Origin: Megalobrama amblycephala
Lineage: Eukaryota > Chordata > Actinopteri > Cypriniformes > Xenocyprididae
Direction of reading: 5' to 3'
Assembly (NCBI RefSeq): GCF_018812025.1
Contig: NC_063066.1
Coordinates: forward strand, 12,611,882-12,675,881
Length of the DNA: 64,000 nt
Of this stretch, positions 10,384-21,961 are shown one piece after another. Position numbers and translations under genes: made by a program. The first letter of the stretch is position 1; each line of letters starts with the position of its first letter. A model generated the notes under the pieces. It had not been told where the DNA came from. It searched no databases and saw only the letters and a list, made by a program, of their open reading frames with translations.

Positions 10384-11638
10384 GTAGAGACGTGGCCCTC
10401 AGACCTGTGACACATGCTGTCCATGCCAGCAGCTCAATATGACCTAAGCAGAACAGTGTTGTTAGTCATTATGAAACCCTATTTATTACCACTCGCCGTA
10501 TGGCCTGTTCTACACACACACCCACAAGACTGTCTGGAATGGGCACTCAAAGCAGTTACAGTGGACTGGTGGCGCTGGGCTATTTAAACAATACCTTGAC
10601 ATGTCTGCAGACCTTACTGACATCATTACAGAGTAATGAGTATGTTTCTCCAGCTTGGTTAGGGCAGCTTGATTTCATAAAAATGGAATTATGTAAGAAC
10701 AAACTGTAACACACGCACATGCACTGAGGAAAAACGGTGCTTATATTAACCACATTAAATGTCAAATCTACGATAAAAACAACAGTATGTGCATGCAGAC
10801 AACAATAAAGCTAAGCGACACCAGCGCTTGTACTTTTCACGCTCAAACTACAACCTCTAAAGGCATTTCAGATTACAAACGGAGAAAGAGTGAGAAGAAT
10901 GACAAACAAAACACAGTGAATAAATGATGCACTGTTACGTCTGAAAGAATACCCAAGGAGGGAAAGATAAACATTGATATATATACATAACAACAACAAC
11001 AACAATAATAAAATAATTATCAATATATTTACAAATAGATTATTATGTGTATATATAAGTGGTGTAATAGTCAAAACTGTGAAACAAAAGTGGCAATTAA
11101 GTCATGTTAAAAGTAGCAGTTAAATCATGTTATACCAGATGAGCTACAGGAATGTACTTAAAATGAGTCACGTTTGCACCGAGCCTCAAAATTGGCCTCA
11201 TGTTCCTGTGTGTTCAAATCCATGCAGTGCTATCATATCACCTAATTCCTCAACAACATGGAAGCACTTTTGCTGACACGTCAGCCTGTTTACCAGCTGG
11301 CAATAGAATGTGCTCTCCAAGCCACTCTGGATGCTAAAAATGAGATGAAAGATGACTAATCTGACCATATTTCTTTGTATGATTGCTCAAAGGATCTAAG
11401 GGTTTGTGTTTCTTACACAATGTTGTACATCTTCATGTGCTCCCCTTGGATACAAGCTATTTTCGAATGACAGCCCTGCCATATGTTCCGGTTTTGAGAA
11501 CTTGACAACATGCAGTTTTTGTTAAGACCAGGTCACAAGGGTGCTGACTCAATTTTGCCGCAAGGCTGTTCTTCTGTAGCATTTAGCAACTAGGCTGTAA
11601 AGTATCTGTCGACTTTGTGGCCACGTTTCGCTTTTGTC
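10384..11638. other. Gene-free AT-rich sequence
   Basis: The stretch has CAA/CAT-rich low-complexity sequence near 10985-11060 and is otherwise unremarkable. No coding, RNA or repeat-terminus signal was found. Confidence 0.5.
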
Positions 11639-12098
11639 GACGCAGTTTAAACAACTCCTGCTTCATTTACAGTAGTAGGTTAGGTAACTGTAAGATAAAG
11701 TATAAAACAAAAATAAGCCACATAGCTTCTCTGAACATCCTTCTGACATGTACATAGAAGCCTGCACTGTCTATACAACATAAACAGCAGAGTAGACTGA
11801 TAGGGGAGAGATGAAATAGTTGAATAAAGTCATTATTTTTGTTTAGTTTTTACACACAAAAAGTATTCTTGTCGCTTCATAACATTGAGGCTGAACCACT
11901 GTAGTCACATTGACTATGTCTTTACTACTTTTCTGGACGTTGAATGTGGTAATTATGTTGCTTTCTAAAAAAAAAAAAAAAAATCCTCTCGGATTTCTTA
12001 ATTTGTGTTCCGAAGATGAATGAAGGTCTTACGGGTTTAGAACGACATGAGGGTGAGTAATTAATAAAAGAAATTTATTTTTTGCGTGAACTAACCCT
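11639..12098. mobile_element. Right part of a GGGTTAGTTCACCC-family element
   Basis: The end GTGAACTAACCCT (12086-12098) is followed by TTAA (12099-12102). Upstream boxes CTTACGGGTTTAGAACGACA and TCGCTTCATAACATTGAGGC match the elements at 6.5-7.8 kb in reverse complement. The junction GGTTCAGCCTCAATGTTATG, read on the minus strand, is the uninterrupted form of the site used by the nested insertion at 6670. The left terminus is not identified, so the start given is approximate. Confidence 0.7.
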
Positions 12099-12109
12099 TT
12101 AAGTGGAAA

Positions 12110-12292
12110 ACAACTCATTGCGGAACTCAAGCTGCTTTGCACACCGAAGCTTGTGCACAGAAAGTCGCCTCTCGGTCAGTGCGCAATCCCGCATTCAGTT
12201 CTGTTTTACGGCTTATTGCACTCGAACATTCAAATACAAGCACGTCAAAATGTCTGTCTTGCCAAGTGTTCATGTAAACAGTCGGTTATGTC
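12110..12292. mobile_element. hAT-like internal fragment, left of the TTAA insertion
   Basis: This matches the block at 6290-6480 and 51050-51156, with shared sequence such as CATGTAAACAGTCGGTTATG. It stops at TTAA 12293-12296, where a 722-bp element is inserted. It resumes at 13023. Confidence 0.75.
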
Positions 12293-12296
12293 TTAA

Positions 12297-13018
12297 AGGG
12301 ATAGTTCACCCAAAGGAGGTTGTTTTCCACCCAAATATTTTAACTCCAACCGTTGCCATCTGTCAGTCAAATAATGCGAGTGGATGGGAACTTCTACTAT
12401 AAGAGTAAATAAAACTTGGTTAGACAAATCCAAATTAAACCCTGCGGCTCGTGACGACACATTGATGTCCTAAGACACGAAACAATTGGTTTGTGCGAGA
12501 AACCAAACAGTATCTATATCATTTTTTTTTTTACCTCTAATACACCACTATGTCCAACTGTGTTCAGCACTCTATTAGTGAGGTCTGATCGCCCTCTGAC
12601 AACAGCAGTGATGTCTCGCGCTTATACTTCAATGAGTGCTAGACATCACTTCCATTGTCAGAGCGCGATCAGACCTCACGAATTGAGTGATGAATGCCGT
12701 TGGACATAGTGGTGTATTAGAGGTAAAAAATGAAATAAATACTGTTTGGTTTCTCGCACAAACCGATCATTTCATGTCTTAGGGCATCAATGTGTCATCA
12801 CGAGCCGCAGGGTTTAATTTGGATTTGTCTAACCAAGTTTTATTTACTCTTATAGTAGAAGTTCCCATCCACTCGCATTATTTGACTGACAGACGGCAAC
12901 AGTTGGAGTTAAAAATCATCATTTGTGTTCTACTGAAGAAACAAAGTCACCTACATCTTGGATGCCCTGGGGGTAAGCAGATAAACATCAAATTTTCATT
13001 TTTGGGTGAACTATCCCT
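12297..13018. mobile_element. Complete TTAA-flanked palindromic element, 722 bp
   Basis: The ends AGGGATAGTTCACCCAAA and TTTGGGTGAACTATCCCT are inverted copies, flanked by TTAA at 12293-12296 and 13019-13022. The arms are complementary almost to the centre (for example AACTCCAACCGTTGCC against GGCAACAGTTGGAGTT, and CACCACTATGTCCAAC against GTTGGACATAGTGGTG). RNA from this locus could form a hairpin of about 350 bp. No coding potential exists beyond mirrored open stretches. The host repeat continues directly on the far side. Confidence 0.95.
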
Positions 13019-13022
13019 TTAA

Positions 13023-13060
13023 GTGAATGTAAACAGTTGGGAAAGCACTTGGAGAGTGCT
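13023..13060. mobile_element. hAT-like internal fragment, right of the TTAA insertion
   Basis: GTGAATGTAAACAGTTGGGAAA continues the host repeat interrupted at 12293. The homologous uninterrupted copies read TTAAGTGAACGTAAACAATT (6475) and TTAAGTGAATGTACAGTATC (51156). Confidence 0.75.
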
Positions 13061-14585
13061 TTTTTCCCCAGAAAGAATGGTGAAACATATTGGTTATATC
13101 AACTTCAGTTTTTAAATATATTTAAATATCATTTAAATAGATTTCAAGCAATGTTATCGCATATCAAATATTTCATTATTTAATAAAAAAATATTGCATA
13201 TGGCATTTTTCTTCAATATTGTGCAGCCCTACTTTGAATGGTAGAAAAATTATATTTGTTTTGCACTCCAAAAAAATTGCATTATGTTATGTATATGACA
13301 TGAAAAAATGTTTATGACAATGATTATTAGTCCTAATAAGTTGTCAGGTAAAATAAAAATAACTAATTAGATTTTTAAAATGATCATTAACAGTCATCAA
13401 ATTTGACACATCAACAATAAAAGATTGTCCAATCCAGATAAAGATGATGTCTAATCCAGATTCAGAAATGCTGTTGGACTTTCTCCTTTTCTTTGCTCTG
13501 GTTTGCTTGGTCATAATGTACAGTACATGAGTGCATTTAGCATGAAAACTCCAAGAGAGTGGACAGCACTCATTAGTTACAGCCGAATGCCAGAGGGATT
13601 AAATAAGCAAAGTTGTGGTGGCATGATTGTATGCAGCGTTTACACACCTGCAGTGATCAGTAAGCACTTTGCTCTCCTTTTTTGCTCTATTTTCCCTCTC
13701 TTCCCCACAGTGCATGGCATGATAAGGTGTTTGATCCAGCGAAAACGTCAAGTCAGTTGAAACAGAATAACAAGTTGTTTCCTTTGGGCATGGAAGCAAA
13801 AAGGAGGTTGTTTTCCTTTTTCTCATTTCCCTCCATCAGCATATTTTAAAGGCATAAAGACAAGAAAGATCGAGAGAGGGATAAATTGGGGGTTTTGTGA
13901 AATGAAACAATGCAGACTCAAGCAGGTCTCTGTTGACCAAATGGTGCCAGATTTAAAGAGAAGGGATAAGACTGCTCTCCTGGTAAAACTAAACTACACA
14001 AGGCCTGCTTTCAGATTTCCTGCATTCGCTCGCTGCTAATTGGATGTTCAGCAGGATACATCCTAAATCCGCCTCGATATGTTTTCCACTAAACAAAACG
14101 TCAGCCACTGCCTTTCATGCAAGCAAATATATCCATTACATTCATTGTTCAAATTCAACAAACAGGGTTTTGGCGAGAAAGAATAAATAAAATCAGACAT
14201 TTAGAATTAATATTTAAGAGACAGTCTAGAATAACTGAAGCTACATGAATAGATATAAACTTATACTGTTATATACTGTTATATATGTTCCCAAACGTGT
14301 TTCCAGTATGAGCATATTGAAAAGTTAATATGCTTGCTGATCCACAATGAAAAACTCAAGCATGTGTACACAAATGCCACGCAGAACTTTTGACAGTCTC
14401 TGCTTCCCCTGAGGGGCAATATTCTTCACAATGAGAATCTAATGGCCTCTTGACTCATCCAAAGAAGGAAACAGTCCAGAACAGATTATTTCGCTCGTCT
14501 GTTTATCTCAGTCAGCCCCAGCCAAAATGCATCCCTTCCACTAGGGGTGTGCAGAAGCCATTATTTGTATCTGTATCTGTAACTG
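13061..14585. other. Gene-free sequence with a possible conserved patch
   Basis: About 13180-13245 ends in ATTGTGCAGCCCTACTTTG, which resembles the eroded edge of another hAT-like repeat. About 13960-14150 is non-repetitive with TCGCTGCTAATTGGATGTTC, and could be conserved non-coding DNA. Nothing else is recognised. Confidence 0.35.
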
Positions 14586-14589
14586 TTAA

Positions 14590-14781
14590 GGCTGGTTTAC
14601 ATTGACACAACAAACACCAACAACCACAAACTGACAAATATTTATTGGGTTTTACTGTAGTATTGTCACTGTGTTGTCCCTGTTGGTGGTTGTTGTGGCA
14701 GTGTGAACTTGACAGTTCTGTTGTCCAACATTATAAAAACAACTGCCAACTTTTTTTTGTTAGGGCAGTGTGAACCAGGTT
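14590..14781. mobile_element. Short MITE with GGCTGGTTTACA / TGAACCAGGTTT ends
   Basis: The left end GGCTGGTTTACATTGACACA is mirrored by GGCAGTGTGAACCAGGTTT on the right. The left flank is TTAA (14586-14589) and the right flank is TTAG, consistent with a mutated TTAA duplication. Inner complementary boxes are CAACAAACACCAACAACCAC and GTTGGTGGTTGTTGTGG. Confidence 0.7.
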
Positions 14782-15894
14782 TTAGACTGACTTAATAACA
14801 TATATTTATATTTAGAGAAAACTAAAAGTGTCTGTAGCTTAAATGGGAAATTATAAACATAAAAGTACATACATAAAAAACAACAACAACAAAAAAAAAA
14901 ACACTTCTTGCTACTACCATTAAGATGCAGGCACACATTAATCTTCACATTAACATTAAGATTTTACTTCAGTATTGGAGTCTTGGGGATATTGTCTGGC
15001 AATAAAAACACCAACATCTTAAATCTCTCTGCTAACTCAAATAATTTATGTTTTAAGTTAAAGTCCCTCAGATGATTCATTATTTATAAATAAATTAATT
15101 GTGATTAATGGGGAGAAGGTTTACATATTGAATGCAAATTATCTATTGCATAGAAAATACTACATTAGAGATTTAGTAATATTAAAAGGAAAACTTGTTC
15201 TATGTGAGCAACAGATCTGTTTTCCATATTTTGACATCTGAATGTAACTAATTATTATAAGGATAGAAAAAAAAAAAAAAAATCAGTCAGGGACTTTGAG
15301 GATTGAATAGGAGCTTGCAGTAGCTTGTAAGAAAGGGGTGGGTTTAAGTGCACTAAATGATTGGAGAAGTCTGGCATATTAAATTTAGACGTATTTTAAT
15401 ATAAAAAAAAAAGAAAAGAAAAGAAAAAAAATCCTAAATTGATTTGGGATTTGTATATATTGGAAAAAAAAATGTTGTGGACTTTTATCTATGATCAAAA
15501 CAATGCACGTGTGATTTTACCCTGAAAGCACAGCTTCGTGTATCCCTTGATCGGCTGCTTATGATTCATTGCATGAGTGAAGCATACTGGGAAGGGTGTC
15601 TCTTCAGAATTGATCCGTCTCCAGTGGCGACAGGCCGCTTGATTGATTTATCGGCCAGAGCTCCTCTACTGCTTAGCTTTTAATGAGACAGTAATAGCCC
15701 CCGGACAACTCGGAGACGAATGCATGCCAAACCCAGGCTGACCATGTGTGTATGCGCATGTGTGCAGAATATGTAACCATGAGTACAATCAATTTCACAT
15801 AAACTGACCAGGGGAAGACAGGGAAAAGAAAATGAATGATTGGAGAGCCAGTAAGTCAAGAGGAAAAGTGGCCATAGCCTATTACAGTGGTTCC
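14782..15894. other. AT-rich spacer and possible conserved non-coding block
   Basis: 14782-15500 is A-rich with several homopolymer runs. About 15505-15760 is balanced in composition, unrepeated in the window, and contains CCGCTTGATTGATTTATCGG and CTTAGCTTTTAATGAGACAG; it is a candidate conserved regulatory block. No protein-like reading was found. Confidence 0.3.
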
Positions 15895-16070
15895 CAAACT
15901 TTTTAGAGTGGTGTTGGCATATCCCCTGAGGCATTTAACATCCTTCTGCGTATCCCCTCTCTTCCACTTAGACTGCAGTCACATTAAGGGACTATATTTG
16001 CCCCATTAAACTAAATTTTCAGTGCATTTTTTTCCCCCTTTATAAATACCTTTATAAAATAAATCATGTT

Positions 16071-16500
16071 TTAAAGTCCCCCTGTAGTCAATAATTTTAT
16101 CCCTTAAAACTCATCTTTGATCACCAAAATGACATATTTAAATGTTTTTTTCCCCCTGTGAAAATAATTTCTTTATGCCTTAAAGTAGCTTGAATGTAAC
16201 TCTACACCCTTGCTTCATTTAGTTTATGCATATTATTGAATATGCATATTAGTCCCCGCCTCCACTCAATCACATAAAATATCTGGATTAAGTTGTCTGA
16301 GATTACTGCGCATTCTTTTGTACATTGGAAAAGGCAGATATCGATACTCGAAACCATGATCAGCAATTCAGAGACTGGCTGGCGGCAAGATAATATTAAA
16401 AAAGAACACATACCTGATGAAAAACTTGAAGAATTTCTGGAACTTTATAAGGAAAGAGCCAAGTGACCAAAACAACATAAAAGTTATATTAGATAAATGT
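16071..16500. mobile_element. Fragment of a TTAA-type element inside the hAT relic
   Basis: TTTTAAAGTCCCCCTGTAGT (from about 16071) resembles a left terminus beginning just after TTAA. The right terminus was not found before the sequence becomes unremarkable near 16500, so the fragment is truncated or eroded. Confidence 0.4.
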
Positions 16501-17099
16501 TTGTTACATGATTCCCAATTATCTCCATTATTTTAAGATTTCTAGTTTTTGTAGACTTTACATTTTATTTCAATGTTGTAATTAGCAATTAATTTTACCT
16601 GTAAAGCAGATTTGTTATGTGACAGCATTAATTAGTGTCAAGAACACTTAATTATTCCTTCACGAATAAATCTCTCAATGAGTAAAACTGACTGTGTCTA
16701 TGTTATGATAGACAACGTAATAAAATTAATTGCAAATTTATTTTTAAATCATTACTATTATTTTAAATTTTTATTGTTCCTAGTTCATTAGGGTACTCTT
16801 GTAAGAAAGTAGCAGTGGCTTGGACACACTTTAAATATCACCTCCGCTTAAGAAGATGCAATCTAATCCTGTTTACATGAAATAAGCCTGTTCCCGAGCA
16901 GGTTTGAGCTTATGGACCTGTTGCTATGACAGCAACTCCGGGATGAGCTTTGAAGAACCTAACAATCTTGGATCATGTCAACAATGAAACCCTGCTAATT
17001 GAGTAATCCACATACGAAGAACAGACCCCAGCTCAGAATACCTGATCCACTCAGCCAACTACACAATGCCAAGTGGAAATATTGGTATTCAGCCATATA

Positions 17100-18101
17100 C
17101 CGTTGCAAGAAAAAGTATGTGAACCACTTGCAGAATCTGTGAAAATGTTAATAATTTTAACAAAATAAGGGAGATTGTTAGATCAAAATCTCAATAATAG
17201 GTAGAATATTTGTAGTCTCAGTCATCAGTTTAGAAACAGGCGCCTCAACCCCTGTGATGTGTGGCAGCAGCAGCACGAGATCTCGGGAGAATGACCAAGC
17301 AGACACAGATCAAGTGTGGTACAAAGCATTCTCAGATTTATTCAGGAAGAAGGGTCATATTTATAGACATATGTCAAGCAACAATCTCCAGGATGGCTTG
17401 AGAACTTAAGAATCAAACCTTACCATGTATGGCATTTCAAGAAATATAATAACAAATAAGAAATGTATGTGCACAAATGTGTTTGTGTCTTCAACTTCTG
17501 GTTACGTGTGTGAGTGTCAGTGTGTCTAAGGACTACTACTTCTTGTTTTGTCTAGGTAGGTACATGAGCTGCACAATGGAAAAATCCCAAGACACAGAGA
17601 AAGTCAAAAAGTGAAGCCCAAGAAATAAGAAATTATGTAACAGAGATAATACAAAATGTATGTTATTTTTTATTTAGTACTGTCCTGAGTAAGATATTTT
17701 ACATAAAAGATGTTTACATATAATCCACAAGACAAAAAAAAAAAAGCTGAATTTATTAAAATAACCCCATTCATAAGTATGTGAACCATTGGTTCTTAAT
17801 ACTGTGTGTGGTTACCTGGATGATCTACGACTGTTTTTTTGTTTTTTTTGTGATGGTTGTTCATGAGTCCCTTGTTTGTTCTGAGCAGTTAAACTGAGCT
17901 CTGTTCTTCAGAAAAATTCTCCAGGTCTTGCAGATTCTTCAGTTTTCCAGCATTTTTTTGCATATTTGAACAGCAGTGACTGAATGATTTTGAGATCCGT
18001 CTTTTCACACTGAGGACAACTGAGGGACTCAAACACAACTTTTAAAAAAGGTTCAAACATTCACTGATGCTCCAGAAGGAAACATGATGCATTAATAGAT
18101 G
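17100..18101 (+). mobile_element. Left half of a Tc1-type palindromic element
   Basis: Starting at CCGTTGCAAGAAAAAGTATG after a TA dinucleotide, this matches the left half of the complete element at 55466-56668 (shared TATGTGAACCACTTGCAGAA, GTGTGGTTACCTGGATGATC and CTGAGGACAACTGAGGGACT). The inverted right half is missing. A solo LTR interrupts it at 17176-17642. Confidence 0.85.
17176..17642 (-). mobile_element. Solo LTR, 467 bp, with 5-bp target duplication
   Basis: The sequence starts TGTTAGATC and ends ATGTAACA, giving TG...CA termini with inverted TGTTA/TAACA. GAGAT occurs immediately on both sides (17171-17175 and 17643-17647). The related uninterrupted element at 55.5 kb reads straight across this site. 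Read on the minus strand the order is a TATAAATA box (near 17367-17360), then AATAAA (near 17344-17339), then about 160 bp to the end, which fits U3-R-U5. No internal retroelement genes remain, as expected after LTR-LTR recombination. The family (gypsy-like or endogenous retrovirus) is not resolved. Confidence 0.85.
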
Positions 18102-18422
18102 GGCACTTTCATATCAACACTTTCACATACGGCAGGTGACCTGTAAATGCAAAATGCATTGCAGTTTTATGAAATATTTATTTTTCAAATTAAAATTTCA
18201 ACCTCATGCAATCGTAAAAACTTTTTTGCGATATATGGGAGTTTTTTGTGAAATTGACATGTTTCCATTGAGCGTATTTTCAATTTGCAATTTCAATTTG
18301 CACAATTTAAAGGGCGGCTACTGACTCTCACATCATTCAGATGCGTTTACGAAAAACCGCTGTGTGTTGCAGTTCTGCTGTGGCTTTTGTTGGAACTATT
18401 ATTTCGTTTCAATGATGTTTAA

Positions 18423-19358
18423 AGGTGCCCTAGATTCAAAAGTTGAATTTTCCTCAGCATAGTTAAATAACAAGAGTTCAGTACATGGAAAAGACATACA
18501 TTGAGTCTCAAACTCCATTGTTTCCTCCTTCTTATATAAATCTCATTTGTTTAAAAGACCTCCGAAGAACAGGCGAATCTCAACATAACACAGACTTTTA
18601 CGTAACAGTCGGGGTGTACGCCCCCAATATTTGCATATGCCAGCCCATGTTCCCAACATTATGAAAGGCATTAGACAAGGGCAGAACGTCTGGATGTGCA
18701 CAGCTGAATCAACAGACTAGGTAAGCAAGCAAGGACAATAGCAAAAAATGGCAGATGGAGCAATAATAACTGACATGATCCATGATAACATGATATTTTT
18801 AGTGATATTTGTAAATTGTCTATCTAAATGTTTCGTTAGCATGTTGCTAATGTACTGTTAAATGTAGTTAAAGTTATCATCGTTTCTTACTGTATTCACG
18901 GAGACAAGAGCTGTCACTATTTTCATTTTTAAACACTTGCAGTCTGTATAATTCATAAACACAACTTCATTCTTTATAAATCTCTCCAACAGTGTAGCAT
19001 TAGCCGTTAGCCACAGAGCATAGCCTCAAACTCATTCAGAATCAATGTAAACATCAAAATAAACACTGTACTTGCGCGATTAGACATGTTGCATGACGAA
19101 CACTTTGTAAAGATCCATTTTGAGGGTTATATTAACTGTTTGAACTTTTTTTATGTTGCGCAAGCGCAAGCTCTTGGGGCGTGGAGCACGAGATTTAAAG
19201 GGCCACACACCCTGAATCGGCTCATCCCAAAATAGGCAGTTAAAAAAATGAATTAAAAAAAAAATCTATGGGGTATTTTGAGCTAAAACTTCACAGACAC
19301 ATTCAGGGGACACCTTAGACTTATATTACATCTTTTTAAAAAAAGTTCTAGGGCACCT
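18423..19358. mobile_element. Complete TTAA-flanked element, 936 bp, AGGTGCCCTAGA ends
   Basis: AGGTGCCCTAGATTC and TCTAGGGCACCT are inverted ends, flanked by TTAA at 18419-18422 and 19359-19362. It is the same family as 37017-38411; both contain AATAACAAGAGTTCAGTACA, AAAAATGGCAGATGGAGCAA and a right subterminal GACTTATATTACATCTT. There is no full transposase. An ATG near 18748 opens only a short reading in both copies. Confidence 0.9.
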
Positions 19359-19526
19359 TTAAAGTGTACATCACTTAATATTACCCTTTTGTTTGTTGAA
19401 TTGTTGTATAAAATCAAATCCAACAGAGTGGATATTTGGGAAAAACTGCATTCTTGCTCGTATAATATATTATCAACATTAAAAACAAGAGCTCACACAG
19501 GGTATGTTTTTGTTGTAGTTTAAGTC

Positions 19527-19640
19527 TTAAACCGATGTCGACGTCTTAAGTCTGTGTCTATATTTGTTCTTCATGCTAGTAAGTGCTAAATCCCCACTTT
19601 TACAAAGGTACATTGTTGAGGACGGCAGTAATGTAGTGCA
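19527..19640 (-). pseudogene. hAT (ZBED/SCAND3-like) transposase C-terminal remnant
   Basis: The minus-strand reading includes YLCKSGDLALTSMKNKYRHR followed shortly by a stop. In hAT transposases of the ZBED5/SCAND3/FAM200 type, the C-terminal dimerisation region has a YLCE-x-GFSALT-x-xKxKxRxRL motif, which this resembles closely, with changes at E and F. Only about 200 bp separate the motif from the adjacent terminal repeat at 19835, so most of the transposase gene has been deleted. It cannot encode an active enzyme. Confidence 0.6.
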
Positions 19641-19836
19641 ATTTGCTAAGGCAGCTACCAGTTTTGACTGCAAAATATGAGCTAATTTGACCTTATACAG
19701 CATTTTGCCTGTTAGAATAAAATGCTCAGTTTTAAATATTATTTTAAGGTGGGTAGAATTAAATGAATGGCAAAACTCAGCCTTTTGTTCGCGTACCCCC
19801 TCTGTCACCTCACGTAGCCCAGTTTGGGAACCATGG

Positions 19837-21640
19837 CTTATAACAATGTTGCTGGCATCAGAAATGAGACGACACAGAAAAAAAAAAAAAAAAAAAAAAA
19901 AAAACAGCAACATGCCTAAAAACAGAGATTTCCAAAGCACTAAAACAATGTCAGAAAAAGAGATAATACCACAAAGGGACAGCAGAGGAGAAAAGATAGC
20001 AAGTGAATGAGAGCTAGAGAGAGAAACACTAGGATAAAGACAGAGACATAAAGCAGCAGGAGAAACAAGAGACGGCTGATTGCCAGTGCTCTGTCAGTCT
20101 GGGTGCTAATTAAAGGCCCTCTCTCTCAGTGCACTCTGCAGTCAGCCGCCAATTTCCAGAAGCATTAGCTGGCATGGCCGCTGGCATCCCCTTGCCCCTG
20201 CCTTCATTGCCTGTCATTATGTGAGGAAAGGGCACTCACATCACCAAGCCAACCTGTGATTTGAACAGGAGATAATGGAACAAAGAGAAGAGCATCTATT
20301 TCATACATATATATTGCTTGGTGCAAAGGTGCAGTCACAGGACTTCAAATGCACAGCAGTGGCATTTTTTTTTTTTCCTAAGGAGGCAGTGAAAAACATT
20401 CTGATGACAAATTAATTGATAAAATCGATGAATAATGAATAAAGTTTTCTAAAGTCAAACTGCCCAACAGCGACACAATCGGATAAAGTTTCAAAGGGAA
20501 GGTGGGCATCTCGTTTGGCCACTTTACTCTTGATATTAAATACTTATGAAAGACATGCAATCTTTGACAAACACTGTAATTATTGTTCAACGTTTAAATT
20601 GCAGTTATAAGGTGCAGCCCTGTTGGGAATATTCGAAATTCAAAAGTATTTACCTCCTCAGGCAATAAAACTCTGTTGCTCCAAAATGAATAATGGTAAT
20701 GTCTATATGCACTTACAGACATGTTTGAAATCCAAGGTTTCAGGGCCAGGCGATTGTGTTTTGGGAGTACTAACTGTGTTTTTTTTAAATGAATGTCTTT
20801 TTAAAGAAAAATTATGGAAAGGATGAAAAAGGGTGGATACTTGTTTTGCTATATGTCGCATTTTCCCATTTCCTAACTCTAACTCCAATTCTTTTCTTTT
20901 AATTGGCTTGTCATAAGCTTCCTATTATTGATAGACCTTTCTCCCTCCATCTTTACCTGCATCTCTTTGTAAATGAGGTTGCATTTCCCAAGCACACTAA
21001 TACACTGTAGACACAGTATATTAAGCATTTTGCGAGTTCACAGCATACACTGAAATAGATGCATAGAATTATTTATGTGACTTACTCCCATGTATAATTT
21101 AAAGATTTTCTAACTTGTGTGACCTTTACACTCTAACGCTCCACATTCTTTAAAATTAATTCGCCTTTTTATGTGACTGAACAGATAGTCGCATATAGAT
21201 CTACCTTGCTTTCACTGGTCACCTGCCAATTAATTCATGCTACTGCTTCATCGCTCTTTATTTCAGTGCAATTCACTCTTAAGAAGGGGTGGGGTGGGGG
21301 TCATTACAGCATAGTACCATGATACTTTCCATGGCAATACTGTATCGATACATGGACGCCAAGTAAGTCTTAGCGTTCAAATATTTCATTTTTAAAAGAA
21401 ATTTTGTGGCTCTTAAATACGTTGAGACACATTAAAGTATCGTTGTAGTGGCTCAGTTCAATCACACATAAACTGATCATCTCTTCCTAGTTATTGCATG
21501 CAATAAACTTGAATGAACATCAGAATCAGAAGGTATGTTAATTGTTTCAATCGCGGAAAGACACCAATACACCATTTTTCAAGTTCAAGTCCACCGACGT
21601 TAAACTACTAACTCTCAGTCTGGTTTGTTTGTCAGACAAA
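19837..21640. other. Gene-free stretch with a possible conserved block
   Basis: A 26-bp A-run lies at 19878-19903. About 20075-20285 is GC-balanced and unrepeated, with GTGCTAATTAAAGGCCCTCT and TTCCAGAAGCATTAGCTGGC; its AATTAAA core and composition suggest a conserved non-coding element. The rest to 21640 shows no coding or repeat signal. Confidence 0.35.
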
Positions 21641-21644
21641 ACGG

Positions 21645-21928
21645 CAGATTTAGCATTATGATTAGTCAGATCACCTGTCAATCAAACTCCCAGCGAAGGG
21701 TGAATTAAGGTGGACTAGACTGTAATACAAATAGCTGAGTTTGCCAGATGCATAAAACATTTATGACAGGTTTTTATGAAAGTGTTGATCAGTTTGTGTG
21801 TTTGACAATCCCTTTTTGCAGCAATAATATTGAAGTGAGATGAACAAACAGAGAAATGTATCTTTTTAGATACAAAAATTGATGTTTTTCTTTGGGGACA
21901 TCATTTAAAGTTGGAAAAAGGTAATAAA
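21645..21928. repeat. Local tandem duplication, copy 1
   Basis: This unit contains GTCAGATCACCTGTCAATCA, GGTGAATTAAGGTGG and TTTGGGGACATCATTTAAAG. It is repeated 314-317 bp downstream with a few substitutions and small indels. It has no convincing ORF. Confidence 0.95.
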
Positions 21929-21961
21929 CTGCAATATATTGCAGAACATCGCAATAAACAG

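Larger units (their letters stand above)
15895..19835 (-). mobile_element. hAT-type transposon relic with nested insertions
   Basis: The left terminus CAGTGGTTCCCAAACT (15895) is matched by AGTTTGGGAACCATGG on the right. The eight bases outside are GCCTATTA and GCTTATAA, six of eight alike, consistent with an eroded 8-bp hAT target duplication. Just inside both ends lie C-rich TATCCCCT or GTACCCCC motifs typical of this fish family. A piece of transposase C-terminus survives on the minus strand at 19527-19640. The interior also holds a Tc1-type palindromic half-element with a solo LTR in it (17100-18101), and a TTAA element (18423-19358). Confidence 0.7.

Noticed and set aside
19687..20010. 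107-codon plus-strand ORF with a poly-lysine run
   Set aside because: It crosses a hAT terminal repeat and a long A-run, and has no recognisable domain.
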